A DNA stretch of 64,000 bases. Source: Rothia sp. P100. GTDB lineage: Bacteria; Actinomycetota; Actinomycetes; Actinomycetales; Micrococcaceae. Positions 36,450 to 45,349 of this stretch are shown here, piece after piece (positions within the stretch are counted from its first letter, which is position 1; the number at the start of each line of letters is the position of its first letter). Location: assembly GCF_023712425.1 (NCBI RefSeq), contig NZ_JAMAYG010000001.1, positions 682,001 through 746,000 on the forward strand, read 5' to 3'. The notes under the pieces were generated by a model. The model searched no databases. It saw nothing but the letters and a program-made list of their open reading frames with translations, and was not told the origin of the DNA. Position numbers and translations under genes: made by a program.

Positions 36450-38071
36450 TACTGTGCCTCCTTGATGATGGGGTTAGCGGCCTCAGCTTTGGCGTGAGCC
36501 TCAGCTACCTTAGTTTTGTTAGCCTCCATGAGGGCAGCAACGTCCACCCGGGAGCCGCCCACCCGCTTGGGCGCAGCACCGCGCTCTTTCTTCCACTGGT
36601 TACGGAAGGAGGTGGACGGGGGCTCAGGAATGTCTCGGTAGTCAGTCCAGCCGCCAACCAGACCGGGCAGCTTGCTAATCTTGTGCTTCTTACCGGTCAC
36701 CAGCTTTGAGACAGGCAGACCCTTGGTTGCCAGGCCCATGAGCTTACCGGAGCTAAAGAGCTTCTTAGCGCCAAACATGATGGCGTCCATCTGGTAGTGG
36801 GGGTCCTTCTTACCGCCGGCAAATTCGCCCTGTGCCTTCTCGGCGTCCACTGCCTTACCGCGCAGGTGAACCAGCACGTCAGGGATGTTAATCTTTACGG
36901 GGCATGCGTCATAGCAAGCACCGCAGAGGGAGGACGCGAAGGGCAGGGTGGCATTGTGCTCGTTCTCGATACCGCCCAGCTGGGGTGAGAGAATGGCGCC
37001 GATGGGCCCGGGGTAGGTTGAGCCGTAGGCGTGACCACCGGCGCGCTCGTACACTGGGCAGACGTTCATGCAGGCGGAGCAGCGGATACAGTTTAGAGCC
37101 TGACGGCCTACCTGGTCAGCTAGGACAGCGGTGCGACCATTGTCCATGAGGATGACGTGCAGGTTCTGGGGGCCATCGCCCGGGGTGACACCGGTCCACA
37201 TGGAGGTGTAGGGGTTCATGCGCTCACCGGTGGACGAGCGAGGCAGCAGCTGAGTGAAGACCTCAAGGTCCTGTACGGTGGGCAGTAGCTTCTCAACACC
37301 CATGAAGGTAATGAGGGTGTCGGGCAGGGTCAGGCACATGCGACCGTTGCCTTCTGACTCAACGATGGTCATGGTGCCGGTATCGGCGATACCAAAGTTT
37401 ACGCCCGAGATAGCCACCTTGTTGGTCAGAAACTTCTCGCGCAGACGGAAGCGAGATGCCTCGGCGAGTTCAGCAGGATCATCCGACAGGTTGGGATTAA
37501 CGCCCTCAATCTTGCGGCGGAAGATATCGCGAATCTCGGTGCGGTTGCGGTGGATAGCGGGTACCAGGATGTGGGAGGGACGGTCGTTATCGCCCAGCTG
37601 CACAATTTCTTCTGCAAGGTCAGTTTCGATAGCGTGAATACCGAATTCTTCCAGGTACTCGTTCAGCCCGGTTTCGGCTGTAGCCATGGACTTGATCTTA
37701 TTGACCTCTGTGACACCCTCAGCCTGGATGAGCTTAAGAGCAATCTCATTTGCCTCGTGAGCGTCGCGTGCCCAGTGCACGTGACCGCCCTTGGCAGTGA
37801 AGTTACGCTCAAACTCTTCGAGGTAGGTATCCAGGTTAGCCATAACCTGCTGCTTGATCATGGAACCGGCGGTGCGTAGATCCTGCCAGTCGGGCAGTTC
37901 GCTGGTAACAGCGTCACGCTTGGTACGGATCTTATGAGTCGCAAAGCCCAGGTTGGCGCGTAGTTGCTCGTTCTTGAGCTCACGTTTTGCGTATTCGGGG
38001 AAGGGCTCGTGTTCAAAGATATTGCCCACTCCGTGGCGGACCTGGGGCATACCGAGTGCGGTTGCAGTCAT
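36449..38071 (-). CDS. lutB: L-lactate utilization iron-sulfur protein B
   Basis: 540 residues. The N-terminal LUD domain contains VAISGVNFGIADTGTM near 213 and ESEGNGRMCL. Two ferredoxin-type clusters follow: CIRCSACMNVCPVY near 325-338 and CGACYDACPVKI near 383-394. It carries electrons in LutABC. The C-terminal ~130 residues are Lys/Ala-rich. A strong ribosome site AGGAGG overlaps the lutA stop. Length is slightly over the B. subtilis protein (about 480) because of the tail. Confidence 0.94.
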   Translation of the reverse strand: MTATALGMPQVRHGVGNIFEHEPFPEYAKRELKNEQLRANLGFATHKIRTKRDAVTSELPDWQDLRTAGSMIKQQVMANLDTYLEEFERNFTAKGGHVHWARDAHEANEIALKLIQAEGVTEVNKIKSMATAETGLNEYLEEFGIHAIETDLAEEIVQLGDNDRPSHILVPAIHRNRTEIRDIFRRKIEGVNPNLSDDPAELAEASRFRLREKFLTNKVAISGVNFGIADTGTMTIVESEGNGRMCLTLPDTLITFMGVEKLLPTVQDLEVFTQLLPRSSTGERMNPYTSMWTGVTPGDGPQNLHVILMDNGRTAVLADQVGRQALNCIRCSACMNVCPVYERAGGHAYGSTYPGPIGAILSPQLGGIENEHNATLPFASSLCGACYDACPVKINIPDVLVHLRGKAVDAEKAQGEFAGGKKDPHYQMDAIMFGAKKLFSSGKLMGLATKGLPVSKLVTGKKHKISKLPGLVGGWTDYRDIPEPPSTSFRNQWKKERGAAPKRVGGSRVDVAALMEANKTKVAEAHAKAEAANPIIKEAQ

Positions 38072-38073
38072 GT

Positions 38074-38871
38074 TTACTTACCTCCTGCGGTAACAGAGAC
38101 GGGGCCAGAAACCTTAAGCGGGTTTTCTTTAGTGGATGCCAGAATTTCAGCGAAGTGAACCGTCTGAACCGGTGATTCCTTACGGGACAGGGCGCCGCCG
38201 ATGTTCATCAGGCAGGAGACGTCACCGCCAGTGCACACGCTGGCACCGGTTTCTTCAATGTGCTGCACCTTATCAGCGACCATAGCGCCTGAAGTGTCGG
38301 CGTTCTTAAAGGAGAAGGTGCCACCAAAGCCGCAACACTGATCTTGGTCTTCAATCTGGGTGTATTCCAGGCCTCCCACGGTGCGCACCAAATCTTCCTG
38401 GCGAGTGCCAAGACGTAGCAGACGCATGCCATGGCAGGACGCGTGGAAGGTAACCTTCTCAGGGAAGTAGGAGCCCAGCTGTTCAGCAGCATCAGTAATG
38501 CCGCAGATATCAATCAAGAACTGGGACAGCTCAAAGGTGCGGGCCGCCAGGTCAGCAGCTGCGGTGGCGGTGGCGGTGTCACCGGCTCGCTCAGCAATCA
38601 TGGGCTGCTGGTGTCCCAAGGAAGCAACGCAGGAGCCCGAGGGGGCTACGGCTACGTCAAAGTCCCACTCGCTGAAGGCCTTAACGTGGGTTTTAACCAC
38701 CGGGTAAGCATCGTCAAAATATCCCGAATTGACGTGCATCTGGGAGCAGCAGGTCTGCCCCTGAGGGAACACAACTTCATGCCCCAAACGCTCTAGGACG
38801 CTAACGGTAGCTGCCGCTACCTTCGGGTACATAGCGTCTACGATGCACGTTGAAAATAGTGCCACACGCAT
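38074..38871 (-). CDS. lutA: L-lactate utilization protein A (CCG-domain)
   Basis: 265 residues with two cysteine-rich CCG repeats: CC at 41-42 with the preceding FPQGQT, SCHGMR with C146 near the middle, and DQCCGFGGTFS with CC at 179-180. These bind an iron-sulfur cluster in the related GlpC/HdrB proteins. It is the first gene of the lutABC operon on the minus strand. A perfect TGGTCTGACCA operator lies 189 bases upstream of the start, so repression by the LldR-like protein encoded at 41.2 kb is expected. Confidence 0.93.
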   Translation of the reverse strand: MRVALFSTCIVDAMYPKVAAATVSVLERLGHEVVFPQGQTCCSQMHVNSGYFDDAYPVVKTHVKAFSEWDFDVAVAPSGSCVASLGHQQPMIAERAGDTATATAAADLAARTFELSQFLIDICGITDAAEQLGSYFPEKVTFHASCHGMRLLRLGTRQEDLVRTVGGLEYTQIEDQDQCCGFGGTFSFKNADTSGAMVADKVQHIEETGASVCTGGDVSCLMNIGGALSRKESPVQTVHFAEILASTKENPLKVSGPVSVTAGGK

Positions 38872-39059
38872 GTCTATCTCTCAATCTTCCGTACGGTGCT
38901 CCCTGCCGCCATCCGTAGCGCTACCGCCGTCTTTGAGCGGGTGCCGGAAGCGAGAGAGGGCCCTTAGTTTGGATTCTCTTCTTCACTCTTCATTTAACAC
39001 GATATTGGGTCACTTTTACCTTTTTAATAAGGGCACATTTTTTTACTCAAATCATCTGA

Positions 39060-39070
39060 TGGTCTGACCA
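39060..39070. promoter_or_regulatory. LldR-type operator 1, lutA side
   Basis: TGGTCTGACCA, a perfect palindrome apart from the centre base. It fits the TNGTNNNACNA site known for the FadR-type regulator LldR of Corynebacterium glutamicum. It lies 189 bases upstream of the lutA start. Confidence 0.75.
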
Positions 39071-39206
39071 CATCAAGACCAGTTCGACTCCTTGACCTTG
39101 TCGGGGGAGCATCGACAGTTTGAGCCATCCCTCATTGCCCCTGCGCCAGCATTTCGGAAACATCTAAAACACCTTCAGATAAGCCCAAAAAAGTGGTTTG
39201 AACAAC

Positions 39207-39235
39207 TTGGCAGAGTGTTATAAGTCATGTAGTCT
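39207..39235 (+). promoter_or_regulatory. putative lctP promoter
   Basis: TTGGCA at 39207-39212 and TAGTCT at 39230-39235 with a 17-base spacer. The second operator begins 14 bases after the -10, where repressor would block initiation or early elongation. Confidence 0.5.
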
Positions 39236-39249
39236 AAACCTCATCACTA

Positions 39250-39260
39250 TGGTCTGACCA
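39250..39260. promoter_or_regulatory. LldR-type operator 2, lctP side
   Basis: A second exact TGGTCTGACCA, 190 bases from the first (start to start) and 80 bases before the lctP GTG. The identity of the two copies makes chance unlikely. Confidence 0.78.
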
Positions 39261-39340
39261 CACAATCAGGTCTCTTAATTTTTATATTTGATAACTCATA
39301 GAAGAGTCATCATCTCTGCACACATTCAAGGAGGTTTACG

Positions 39341-41056
39341 GTGGAGAATACTTATACCGCTGTAACCGACGCCGTAGGTGGCAGCCTTGCGCTCAGCGCA
39401 CTGGTTTCAACCCTGCCCCTACTGGCGTTCTTCATTATGCTGCTGGGTTTTAAAGCCCGCGCACACGTCTCGGGTCTTGTTTCCCTCATTGTCGCTATCC
39501 TCGTAGCCGTCTTCGGCTTCGGCATGCCTTTCGATCTTGCCGGTATGAGCGCTTTCCGCGGCGGTATCTACGGTCTCTTCCCCATCGTCTGGGTTATCCT
39601 CATGGCGATCTGGTTCTATCAGATCACCGTGCTCTCAGGCCGCTTTGAAGACCTCCGACGCACCTTCGACCTCATCGGCGGCGGCGACCTACGCATCCAG
39701 GCAATCCTCATCGCTTTCTGCTTCGGCGGTCTACTTGAGGCACTTGCAGGCTTCGGCGCCCCCGTTGCTATTACCGCAACCATGATCCTGGCACTCGGTG
39801 TTAAGCCCCTCAAGGCAGCGACCACCGTCCTTATCGCCAATACCGCCCCCGTTGCCTTCGGCGCAGTTGCTATCCCCATCACCACCGCCGGTGAAGTTGC
39901 CTACGGCGCCAACGAACAGGGCGCCCAGGCTGCCGTCAACGTGGCAGCCGTTGTTGGTCACCAGGCGCCCTTCATCGCCTTCTTCGTCCCCTTCATCCTG
40001 CTCTGGATCCTAGATGGTGTAAAGGGCATCAAGGACGCGTGGATGCACGCCGCCGTTATCGGTCTGGCCTTCTCAGTGGCGCAGTGGTGGGCAGCTACTT
40101 ACTTCGCCTACCAGCTCACCGACGTGATTGCCTGCATTGTCTCCATTGCAGCAGCCGTAGTCTTTATGCGCTTCGTCAAGCCTCGCGGAGTTGCGGGTGT
40201 CCGCGAGCGCTACGGCATCACTGAGTCAGCTGAATCAGTGCACCTGCCCGCCCGCCGCATCTGGATGGCACTCATGCCCTACCTCATTGTTGTTATCATC
40301 TTCGGTCTAGCTAATCTCTACACCCCGCTGGTTAACTGGCTCAAGGCGCAGTCCATCAAGTTCGATATTCCCCTGCTGGCAGAACGACTGGTCACCGCTT
40401 CTGGCGATCCCGTCAACTCCGCCTACACCTGGGCCTGGCTGGCTAACCCCGGCACCTACCTGCTCTTCTCGGGTCTGATTGTTGCTGTGATCTACTCCAT
40501 CTTCAACGAGAAGGGTGCCTACAAGCTTGGCCTTGGGGACGTCCTCAAGGAAATCGGCGCTGTCGCCTACAAGATGCGCTGGACCGCTGTCACCATCGCC
40601 CTGGTTCTGGCCCTGGCCTTCGTCATGAACTACTCAGGTCAGACCGTTGCCATCGGTGAATTCGTTGCCTCCCTCGGTGTGGCTTATGCCTTCCTCTCAC
40701 CCGTTCTGGGTTGGGTTGGTACCGCAGTTACCGGTTCTGACACCAGCGCCAACGCGCTCTTCTCCAAGCTGCAGGTCACTGCCGCTGAGAACTTGCAGGC
40801 GAACGGTGTTCCCGGCGCTCACCCCGAACTTATGCTGGCTGCTAACACCACCGGTGGTGTTGTGGGCAAGATGATCTCACCCCAGTCCCTGGCTATCGCA
40901 GCTACCTCGGTGAACATGGAAGGCAAGGAATCAGAGATTTTCAAGGCTGTCCTGCCCTGGTCCTTCATCCTCCTGTTTGCTATCTGCGTGCTGGTCTTCT
41001 TGCAGTCCAACATTCTGGGATTCATGGTTGACCCCTACTTCGCCAGCAACCAGTAA
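39341..41056 (+). CDS. lctP: L-lactate permease
   Basis: 571 residues, normal for the LctP family, with about 13 transmembrane segments. Family marks are ALAGFGAPVAITATMILALGV near 130-150, VVGHQAPFIAFFVPF near 205 and GSDTSANALFSKLQVTAAENL near 466-486. Close to the C-terminus MISPQSLAIAATS is the conserved LctP motif. It imports L- and D-lactate, and often glycolate, with protons. The GTG start at 39341 has a perfect AAGGAGG seven bases upstream. A terminator follows before lldR, so regulator expression may come from read-through or its own promoter. Confidence 0.95.
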   Translation: MENTYTAVTDAVGGSLALSALVSTLPLLAFFIMLLGFKARAHVSGLVSLIVAILVAVFGFGMPFDLAGMSAFRGGIYGLFPIVWVILMAIWFYQITVLSGRFEDLRRTFDLIGGGDLRIQAILIAFCFGGLLEALAGFGAPVAITATMILALGVKPLKAATTVLIANTAPVAFGAVAIPITTAGEVAYGANEQGAQAAVNVAAVVGHQAPFIAFFVPFILLWILDGVKGIKDAWMHAAVIGLAFSVAQWWAATYFAYQLTDVIACIVSIAAAVVFMRFVKPRGVAGVRERYGITESAESVHLPARRIWMALMPYLIVVIIFGLANLYTPLVNWLKAQSIKFDIPLLAERLVTASGDPVNSAYTWAWLANPGTYLLFSGLIVAVIYSIFNEKGAYKLGLGDVLKEIGAVAYKMRWTAVTIALVLALAFVMNYSGQTVAIGEFVASLGVAYAFLSPVLGWVGTAVTGSDTSANALFSKLQVTAAENLQANGVPGAHPELMLAANTTGGVVGKMISPQSLAIAATSVNMEGKESEIFKAVLPWSFILLFAICVLVFLQSNILGFMVDPYFASNQ

Positions 41057-41087
41057 CACTCTGTAGCCTCACGGCTAAGATATATGA

Positions 41088-41130
41088 GACGGTGCAGCGC
41101 CCTCGCTTCGTTGGGGCTGCACCGTCTTGC
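41088..41130 (+). terminator. terminator between lctP and lldR
   Basis: GACGGTGCAGC at 41088-41098 pairs with GCTGCACCGTC at 41116-41126, followed by TTGCT. The T run is short, so partial read-through into lldR is likely. Confidence 0.65.
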
Positions 41131-41160
41131 TACCCCCATTCCTTTCATGAAAGTAAAGAC

Positions 41161-41922
41161 GTGAAAGATAAAGAACGCACCTACACCGCTCTACTGGAGT
41201 CGGTGGAATACAGGCTGCGCCACGGCCAACTACGCGTGGGCGACCGCCTACCCGGGGAACGGACCCTGGCTGAAGAATACGGGATCTCGCGCCCATCTGT
41301 ACGCGAAGCTCTGCGCATCCTCAGCGCAGTAGGGCTCATTCGCTCGGGCGTAGGATCAGGCCCTAAATCAGGGGCCGTTGTCATCTCCCAGCCCTCGGAT
41401 GCTCTGGGTTGGGCTCTGCGCATGCACATCGCCACGCGCACCCTGCCCGTAGCAGACATCGTCACCACCCGCGTCCTGCTCGAAGGTAACGCTGCCGCCC
41501 AAGCAGCTAAGGTGGCGCACCTGCCCGAACACAGCGAAGCTCTGCAAAGGGCAGAGAGCTACCTCGATGAGATGAGTCACGCCGGTATCTGTGATGACCG
41601 TTTCCACTTCTGCGATACTCGCTTTCACTACGAAATCTCGTCACTAAGCGGCAACATCGTCATGGAAACCGTCATCGACTCACTGCACCTTGCCACGGTG
41701 GGTTATGTACAAGAAGCAGTGCCCTATTTAGAAGACTGGGAAAGCACCAAAAAGGAGCTCCAGCGGCAGCACAGGGAAATTTTCGCAGCGGTGACCACCG
41801 GTGAGCCTGAACGCGCCCAGGTAGCGGTAGCCGAGCATATCCGCTGGTTCTATGCTCTCTCAGAGATTGGTGCCACCCACTACGAGTACCACCAGAAGGT
41901 ACGCGCAGAGCAGGGCAGCTAA
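41161..41922 (+). CDS. lldR: FadR-subfamily GntR regulator, LldR-like
   Basis: 253 residues from GTG 41161. The frame is open upstream to 41092, but that stretch is the lctP terminator hairpin. The winged helix is near 14-75 with PGERTLAEEYGISRPSVREALRIL. The C-terminal FCD domain has the metal/ligand residues around DDRFHFCDTRFHYEISSLSGN and a His near HIRWFYAL. The location behind lctP and opposite lutABC, with matching operators, makes it the lactate-responsive repressor, released by L-lactate in Corynebacterium. Weak Shine-Dalgarno. It ends in a strong shared terminator. Confidence 0.87.
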   Translation: MKDKERTYTALLESVEYRLRHGQLRVGDRLPGERTLAEEYGISRPSVREALRILSAVGLIRSGVGSGPKSGAVVISQPSDALGWALRMHIATRTLPVADIVTTRVLLEGNAAAQAAKVAHLPEHSEALQRAESYLDEMSHAGICDDRFHFCDTRFHYEISSLSGNIVMETVIDSLHLATVGYVQEAVPYLEDWESTKKELQRQHREIFAAVTTGEPERAQVAVAEHIRWFYALSEIGATHYEYHQKVRAEQGS

Positions 41923-41933
41923 CCTAGGCATAC

Positions 41934-41981
41934 AAAGAGGCGGGGTGCACCAGGAAGATTCCTGGTGCACCCCGCCTCTTT
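41934..41981. terminator. bidirectional terminator between lldR and purC
   Basis: AAAGAGGCGGGGTGCACCAGG pairs perfectly with its complement around a 6-base loop and has short T runs on both sides. It serves both convergent genes. Confidence 0.93.
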
Positions 41982-41986
41982 AGCCC

Positions 41987-42913
41987 TTAAGCCTTAAAGG
42001 TCTGCCCGGTCAGGCGTTCAAAGGCTTCCACATAGCGTGCCCGGGTCTTCTCAACCACGTCGGTAGGTAGTTCCGGCACAGGGCCGGTGCCGTCCCAACC
42101 AGAAGCCGCGCTCTTGAGCCAGTCGCGCACGTACTGCTTATCGAAGGACGACTGGGAGCGGCCTGGCTTGTAGTCCTCGGCGTCCCAGAATCGGGAGGAA
42201 TCGGGGGTGAGGACCTCGTCACCCAGGGTGATTTCACCACGGTAAGAGTCGGTGCCGAACTCAATTTTGGTATCGGCGAGAATAATGCCGCGTTCGCGGG
42301 CAATTTTCTCTGCGGTTTGGTAAACGTAGAGGGTGAGTTCCTCCAGGCGGTCTGCGATTGCTTCGCCGACTTCTTCGTTGAGCTCCTCGATGGTGATGGG
42401 CTCGTCGTGTTCACCCACTTCTGCTTTACCGGTAGGGGTAAAAAGCGCGTTCTCAAGGCGGGAACCATCCACAAGACCGGCCGGTAGCTTGTATTCATTG
42501 ACCATTCCCGTCTTTTGGTAGGAGACAAGCCCTGAGCCGGTGAGATAACCACGCACGATACATTCCACGGGAAACATATTCAGAGATTTGCAAATCATGG
42601 CTCGCCCGGCAACAACTTCAGGCACATCGGTGGAGAGCACGTGGTTGGGCACACCGGTGAGCTGCTTGAACCACCAGAGAGACATCTGGGTAAGGATCTT
42701 GCCTTTATCGGGGATTTCAGTGGGGAGCACTTGGTCAAAGGCGCTGATACGGTCCGTAGCAACGACCATGACACAACCGGCGCGAAGTTCAGCATCGTCG
42801 CTGAGGTTCACCCCTACCGCGTCCTGTGTATCTTCTAAGGGGATGTAGAGGTCTCGGACTTTACCGGAATAAACGTGCTTCCAGCCGGGAATATCAACCG
42901 GGGTGTTGGTCAT
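41987..42913 (-). CDS. purC: phosphoribosylaminoimidazole-succinocarboxamide synthase
   Basis: 308 residues, the longer actinobacterial/eukaryal-like form. GKVRDLY is at 17-23, VVATDRISAFDQVLPTEIPDKG near 50-71, the SAICAR synthetase signature VECIVRGYLTGSG near 117-129 and ILADTKIEFG near 217-226. It joins aspartate to CAIR in purine synthesis. It lies 100 bases after purD on the same strand, but a hairpin lies between them, so it may also have its own promoter. Confidence 0.95.
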   Translation of the reverse strand: MTNTPVDIPGWKHVYSGKVRDLYIPLEDTQDAVGVNLSDDAELRAGCVMVVATDRISAFDQVLPTEIPDKGKILTQMSLWWFKQLTGVPNHVLSTDVPEVVAGRAMICKSLNMFPVECIVRGYLTGSGLVSYQKTGMVNEYKLPAGLVDGSRLENALFTPTGKAEVGEHDEPITIEELNEEVGEAIADRLEELTLYVYQTAEKIARERGIILADTKIEFGTDSYRGEITLGDEVLTPDSSRFWDAEDYKPGRSQSSFDKQYVRDWLKSAASGWDGTGPVPELPTDVVEKTRARYVEAFERLTGQTFKA

Positions 42914-42957
42914 TGTGGTTCTCCTGGTATGTGATGCAGGGTGAGGTGTGAGCTAAT

Positions 42958-43000
42958 GATAAAACAGTGACTGCCCACCCGTACATAGGGTGAGCAGTCA
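42958..43000 (-). terminator. terminator or attenuator between purD and purC
   Basis: TGACTGCCCACCC at 42968-42980 pairs with GGGTGAGCAGTCA at 42988-43000 with one mismatch. On the minus strand it is followed by CTGTTTTATC. It ends 44 bases before the purC start, so it could reduce read-through from purD. Confidence 0.65.
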
Positions 43001-43013
43001 TAGAACTATTTAG

Positions 43014-44294
43014 TTAGAGAGGGGTGGGAATGGTAATGCGGTTCTCAGCGGCAGCTAGAGCAATATCTGAGCGGTTCTGCGCGCCATCCCAGCTAATGGC
43101 AGCAACACCAGAATAGGCTCGTTCGCGGGCGTCTGCAAGGTCTTCGCCTAGAGCTACTACGGCCAGCACGCGGCCACCGGCTGTTTCGATGCCGCGGTCG
43201 GTAGACACAGTACCAGCGTGGTCTACGTGCACCCCTTCAAGAGCGTTAGCTGCTTCGATGCCGGTGATGACGTCGCCTCTGCGGGGAGTGTCAGGGTAGT
43301 TTTCCGCTGCCATGACGACGTCAACGGCGGTGCGGGGGTCCCAGTCCAGTTCTATATCTGCGGGCAGCTCACCCTTGGCTGCTGCCATGAGCAACCCTCC
43401 CAGGGGGGTTTTGAGGCGGGTCAGCACTGCCTGAGTTTCAGGGTCTCCAAAACGGGCATTGAACTCAATGACGCGGATGCCGCGGGAGGTCGCAGCTAAC
43501 CCGCAGTAGAGCACTCCGACAAAGGGGGTGCCTCGGTGATTCATTTCAGCGATAGTGGGGGCAGCTACCCTCTGAATGACTTCTTCAACGAAGCCTTCAG
43601 GTAGCCAAGGCAAGGGGGTGTAGGCACCCATGCCACCGGTGTTGGGGCCCCGATCCTCATCAAAAATACGCTTGAAGTCTTGAGCAGGCGAGAGCGGTAC
43701 ACAGTTAGTGCCATCAGAAAGCACAAAAAGGGAAACTTCGGGGCCATCCAGATATTCCTCGATAACCACGGTGCCGCCGGCGGCGAAACAGGTTTCGGCG
43801 TGGGCTAGCGCGTCGTCGTAGTCCTCGGTGACTATTACGCCCTTACCCGCGGCCAGCCCGTCGTCTTTGACCACATAGGGTGCACCAAAAGCAGCAAGCG
43901 CACTTTCAGCTTCTTCTTTGGTACCAGCCACACGAGCCAGAGCGGTAGGGACACCGGCAGCAGCCATGACCTCTTTGGCAAAAGCTTTAGAGCCTTCAAG
44001 TAAGGCAGCGGGCTTGGAGGGACCAAAGACCGCGAAGCCAGCATCGCGCAGGGCATCGGATACCCCGGCGACCAGAGGGGCTTCGGGGCCAACTACCACT
44101 AGATCAACGGCAAGTTCCTGGGCCAGTTCGACGGCCTCCAGGGGGTTATTGGCGTCAATGGCATGAACCGGGGCATGAGCGGCTATGCCCGCATTACCCG
44201 GTGCAGAATGCACTTCGGTGACAGATGAATCTCTCTGCAAAGCTCGGATAATTGCGTGTTCTCGCCCGCCGGGGCCAAGTACCAAAACCTTCAT
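43014..44294 (-). CDS. purD: phosphoribosylamine-glycine ligase
   Basis: 426 residues, full length. It begins [16 protein letters not shown]. The ATP-grasp domain shows [13 protein letters not shown] near 142-154, [10 protein letters not shown] near 178, and the GARS signature [11 protein letters not shown] near 283-293. It makes GAR from phosphoribosylamine and glycine. A textbook promoter lies upstream. The neighbouring purC, and purF and purM 10 kb downstream, give most of the early purine pathway in one region. Confidence 0.95.
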   Translation of the reverse strand: MKVLVLGPGGREHAIIRALQRDSSVTEVHSAPGNAGIAAHAPVHAIDANNPLEAVELAQELAVDLVVVGPEAPLVAGVSDALRDAGFAVFGPSKPAALLEGSKAFAKEVMAAAGVPTALARVAGTKEEAESALAAFGAPYVVKDDGLAAGKGVIVTEDYDDALAHAETCFAAGGTVVIEEYLDGPEVSLFVLSDGTNCVPLSPAQDFKRIFDEDRGPNTGGMGAYTPLPWLPEGFVEEVIQRVAAPTIAEMNHRGTPFVGVLYCGLAATSRGIRVIEFNARFGDPETQAVLTRLKTPLGGLLMAAAKGELPADIELDWDPRTAVDVVMAAENYPDTPRRGDVITGIEAANALEGVHVDHAGTVSTDRGIETAGGRVLAVVALGEDLADARERAYSGVAAISWDGAQNRSDIALAAAENRITIPTPL

Positions 44295-44361
44295 ACCCTT
44301 AGGCTACCCGATAGCATCAGCTTGACCAGTTTATCCAGCAGAGGTGACGCGAAAGATAACG

Positions 44362-44390
44362 TGTATATTCGCGCTCTATTAGCCATTCAA
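44362..44390 (-). promoter_or_regulatory. purD promoter
   Basis: On the minus strand TTGAAT (44390-44385) and TATACA (44367-44362) are 17 bases apart, a close match to the vegetative consensus. It gives a leader of about 60 bases before the purD ATG. Confidence 0.7.
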
Positions 44391-44581
44391 CACAGCATTT
44401 CCTGCTGTTTATCTACACCATTTTGTTTTCGACATCACACATCCCCAAGCCCTATCCCCTTCCCTGACCACGACTGCCTCGTGCGGATCCGGTCCAGCAC
44501 TTCTTCCCGTGATAAATACTGTTGATTCTCAGCATGGGCGGCACCTCTTCTCTATGCCCAACCCCACATAACGTTTTGTTG

Positions 44582-44607
44582 CAGTTACTGCATTATTACA
44601 GTTACTG
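44582..44607 (+). repeat. tandem CAGTTACTG repeats at the TetR start
   Basis: Two identical CAGTTACTG units at 44582-44590 and 44599-44607, start to start 17 bases. Each is almost a palindrome. The second ends one base before the ATG at 44609. They look like an autoregulatory operator that would also cover the transcription start if the message is leaderless. Confidence 0.55.
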
Positions 44608-44608
44608 T

Positions 44609-45286
44609 ATGAACATGCTCCATCATGCGCCACCTATCGATAAGCGTCGTGCCCGCTCCACTGCGTCCAAACAAAAAATTGCTGAAGCAGCTGAGCAGCT
44701 GGTTTTACGCAATGGACGCAGCGGGCTTACAACCAGCGCTCTCGTCGAGGTAGCAAAGGTCTCAGAACGCACGATTTTCAATCACTTCAAAAAAATCGAC
44801 AACGCTCTGACCTTCCGCGTTGCTCAGCACCTAGAACCCATCATCGATAGTCCTCCGTTCCCTCATGACCTCACCCTTAAGCAAGTGCCGGTCGCTATCA
44901 CGAATCACTTTCACGCAGCGGTGGATAGCCCCCACGTGCAAGAACACCTCAAGAAATTTATAGTGCTGGCAGCGGCCCTGTCCTATGAAGAATTCGAAGG
45001 TATGACTCAAGAAATCATGCTGACCTTAGGTACCATCTGCGACCGCTTCTGTAGCAGTATTGACCATGCCTATCCCCAGCTCACGGTTCAGCAAAGCCTT
45101 GCCAATGCCCTCTACACCGTCAATCTATTGATGGGTGTCCTCATGGGTTTTGCCGCTTTCGCTCAAGAATCTGAGCAGGACGTCACTTGCTTTTCGGCAG
45201 AGGCCAAAGACCTAGAAATAGCAGACATTGTGCCCTACATCCACCGAAATATCGATCAGGTAGCTAGCGGAACCCCGCGCTATTAA
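44609..45286 (+). CDS. TetR/AcrR-family regulator
   Basis: 225 residues from ATG 44609; the frame is open 29 codons more upstream through the repeats, and a second ATG is two codons later. The helix-turn-helix is at about 17-62: SKQKIAEAAEQLVLRNG...LTTSALVEVAKVSERTIFNHFKKID. The C-terminal ligand domain has no family-specific match. No ribosome site precedes the start, consistent with a leaderless transcript. It lies 63 bases before an MMPL exporter in the same direction, so it most likely represses that exporter and itself. Confidence 0.83.
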   Translation: MNMLHHAPPIDKRRARSTASKQKIAEAAEQLVLRNGRSGLTTSALVEVAKVSERTIFNHFKKIDNALTFRVAQHLEPIIDSPPFPHDLTLKQVPVAITNHFHAAVDSPHVQEHLKKFIVLAAALSYEEFEGMTQEIMLTLGTICDRFCSSIDHAYPQLTVQQSLANALYTVNLLMGVLMGFAAFAQESEQDVTCFSAEAKDLEIADIVPYIHRNIDQVASGTPRY

Positions 45287-45349
45287 CCGCCTCAAACATT
45301 CATCGTCCAAGAACATCAATTTTTCATCACAGGAAGCTGACCAATAAGC

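Larger units (their letters stand above)
38872..39340. promoter_or_regulatory. divergent lutA/lctP control region
   Basis: 469 bases with no gene. It is AT-richer than its surroundings from about 38980 to 39060 and 39180 to 39310. It contains the two operators listed separately and a promoter for lctP. The lutA side has TTGAGT (complement of 39048-39053 region) and AT-rich stretches, but no single promoter is certain. Confidence 0.6.
44295..44608. other. intergenic region between purD and the TetR gene
   Basis: 314 bases. It holds the purD promoter on the minus strand (given separately) and, at its right end, the tandem CAGTTACTG repeats. A pyrimidine-rich stretch occurs at about 44430-44470. 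No gene is seen. Confidence 0.5.
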
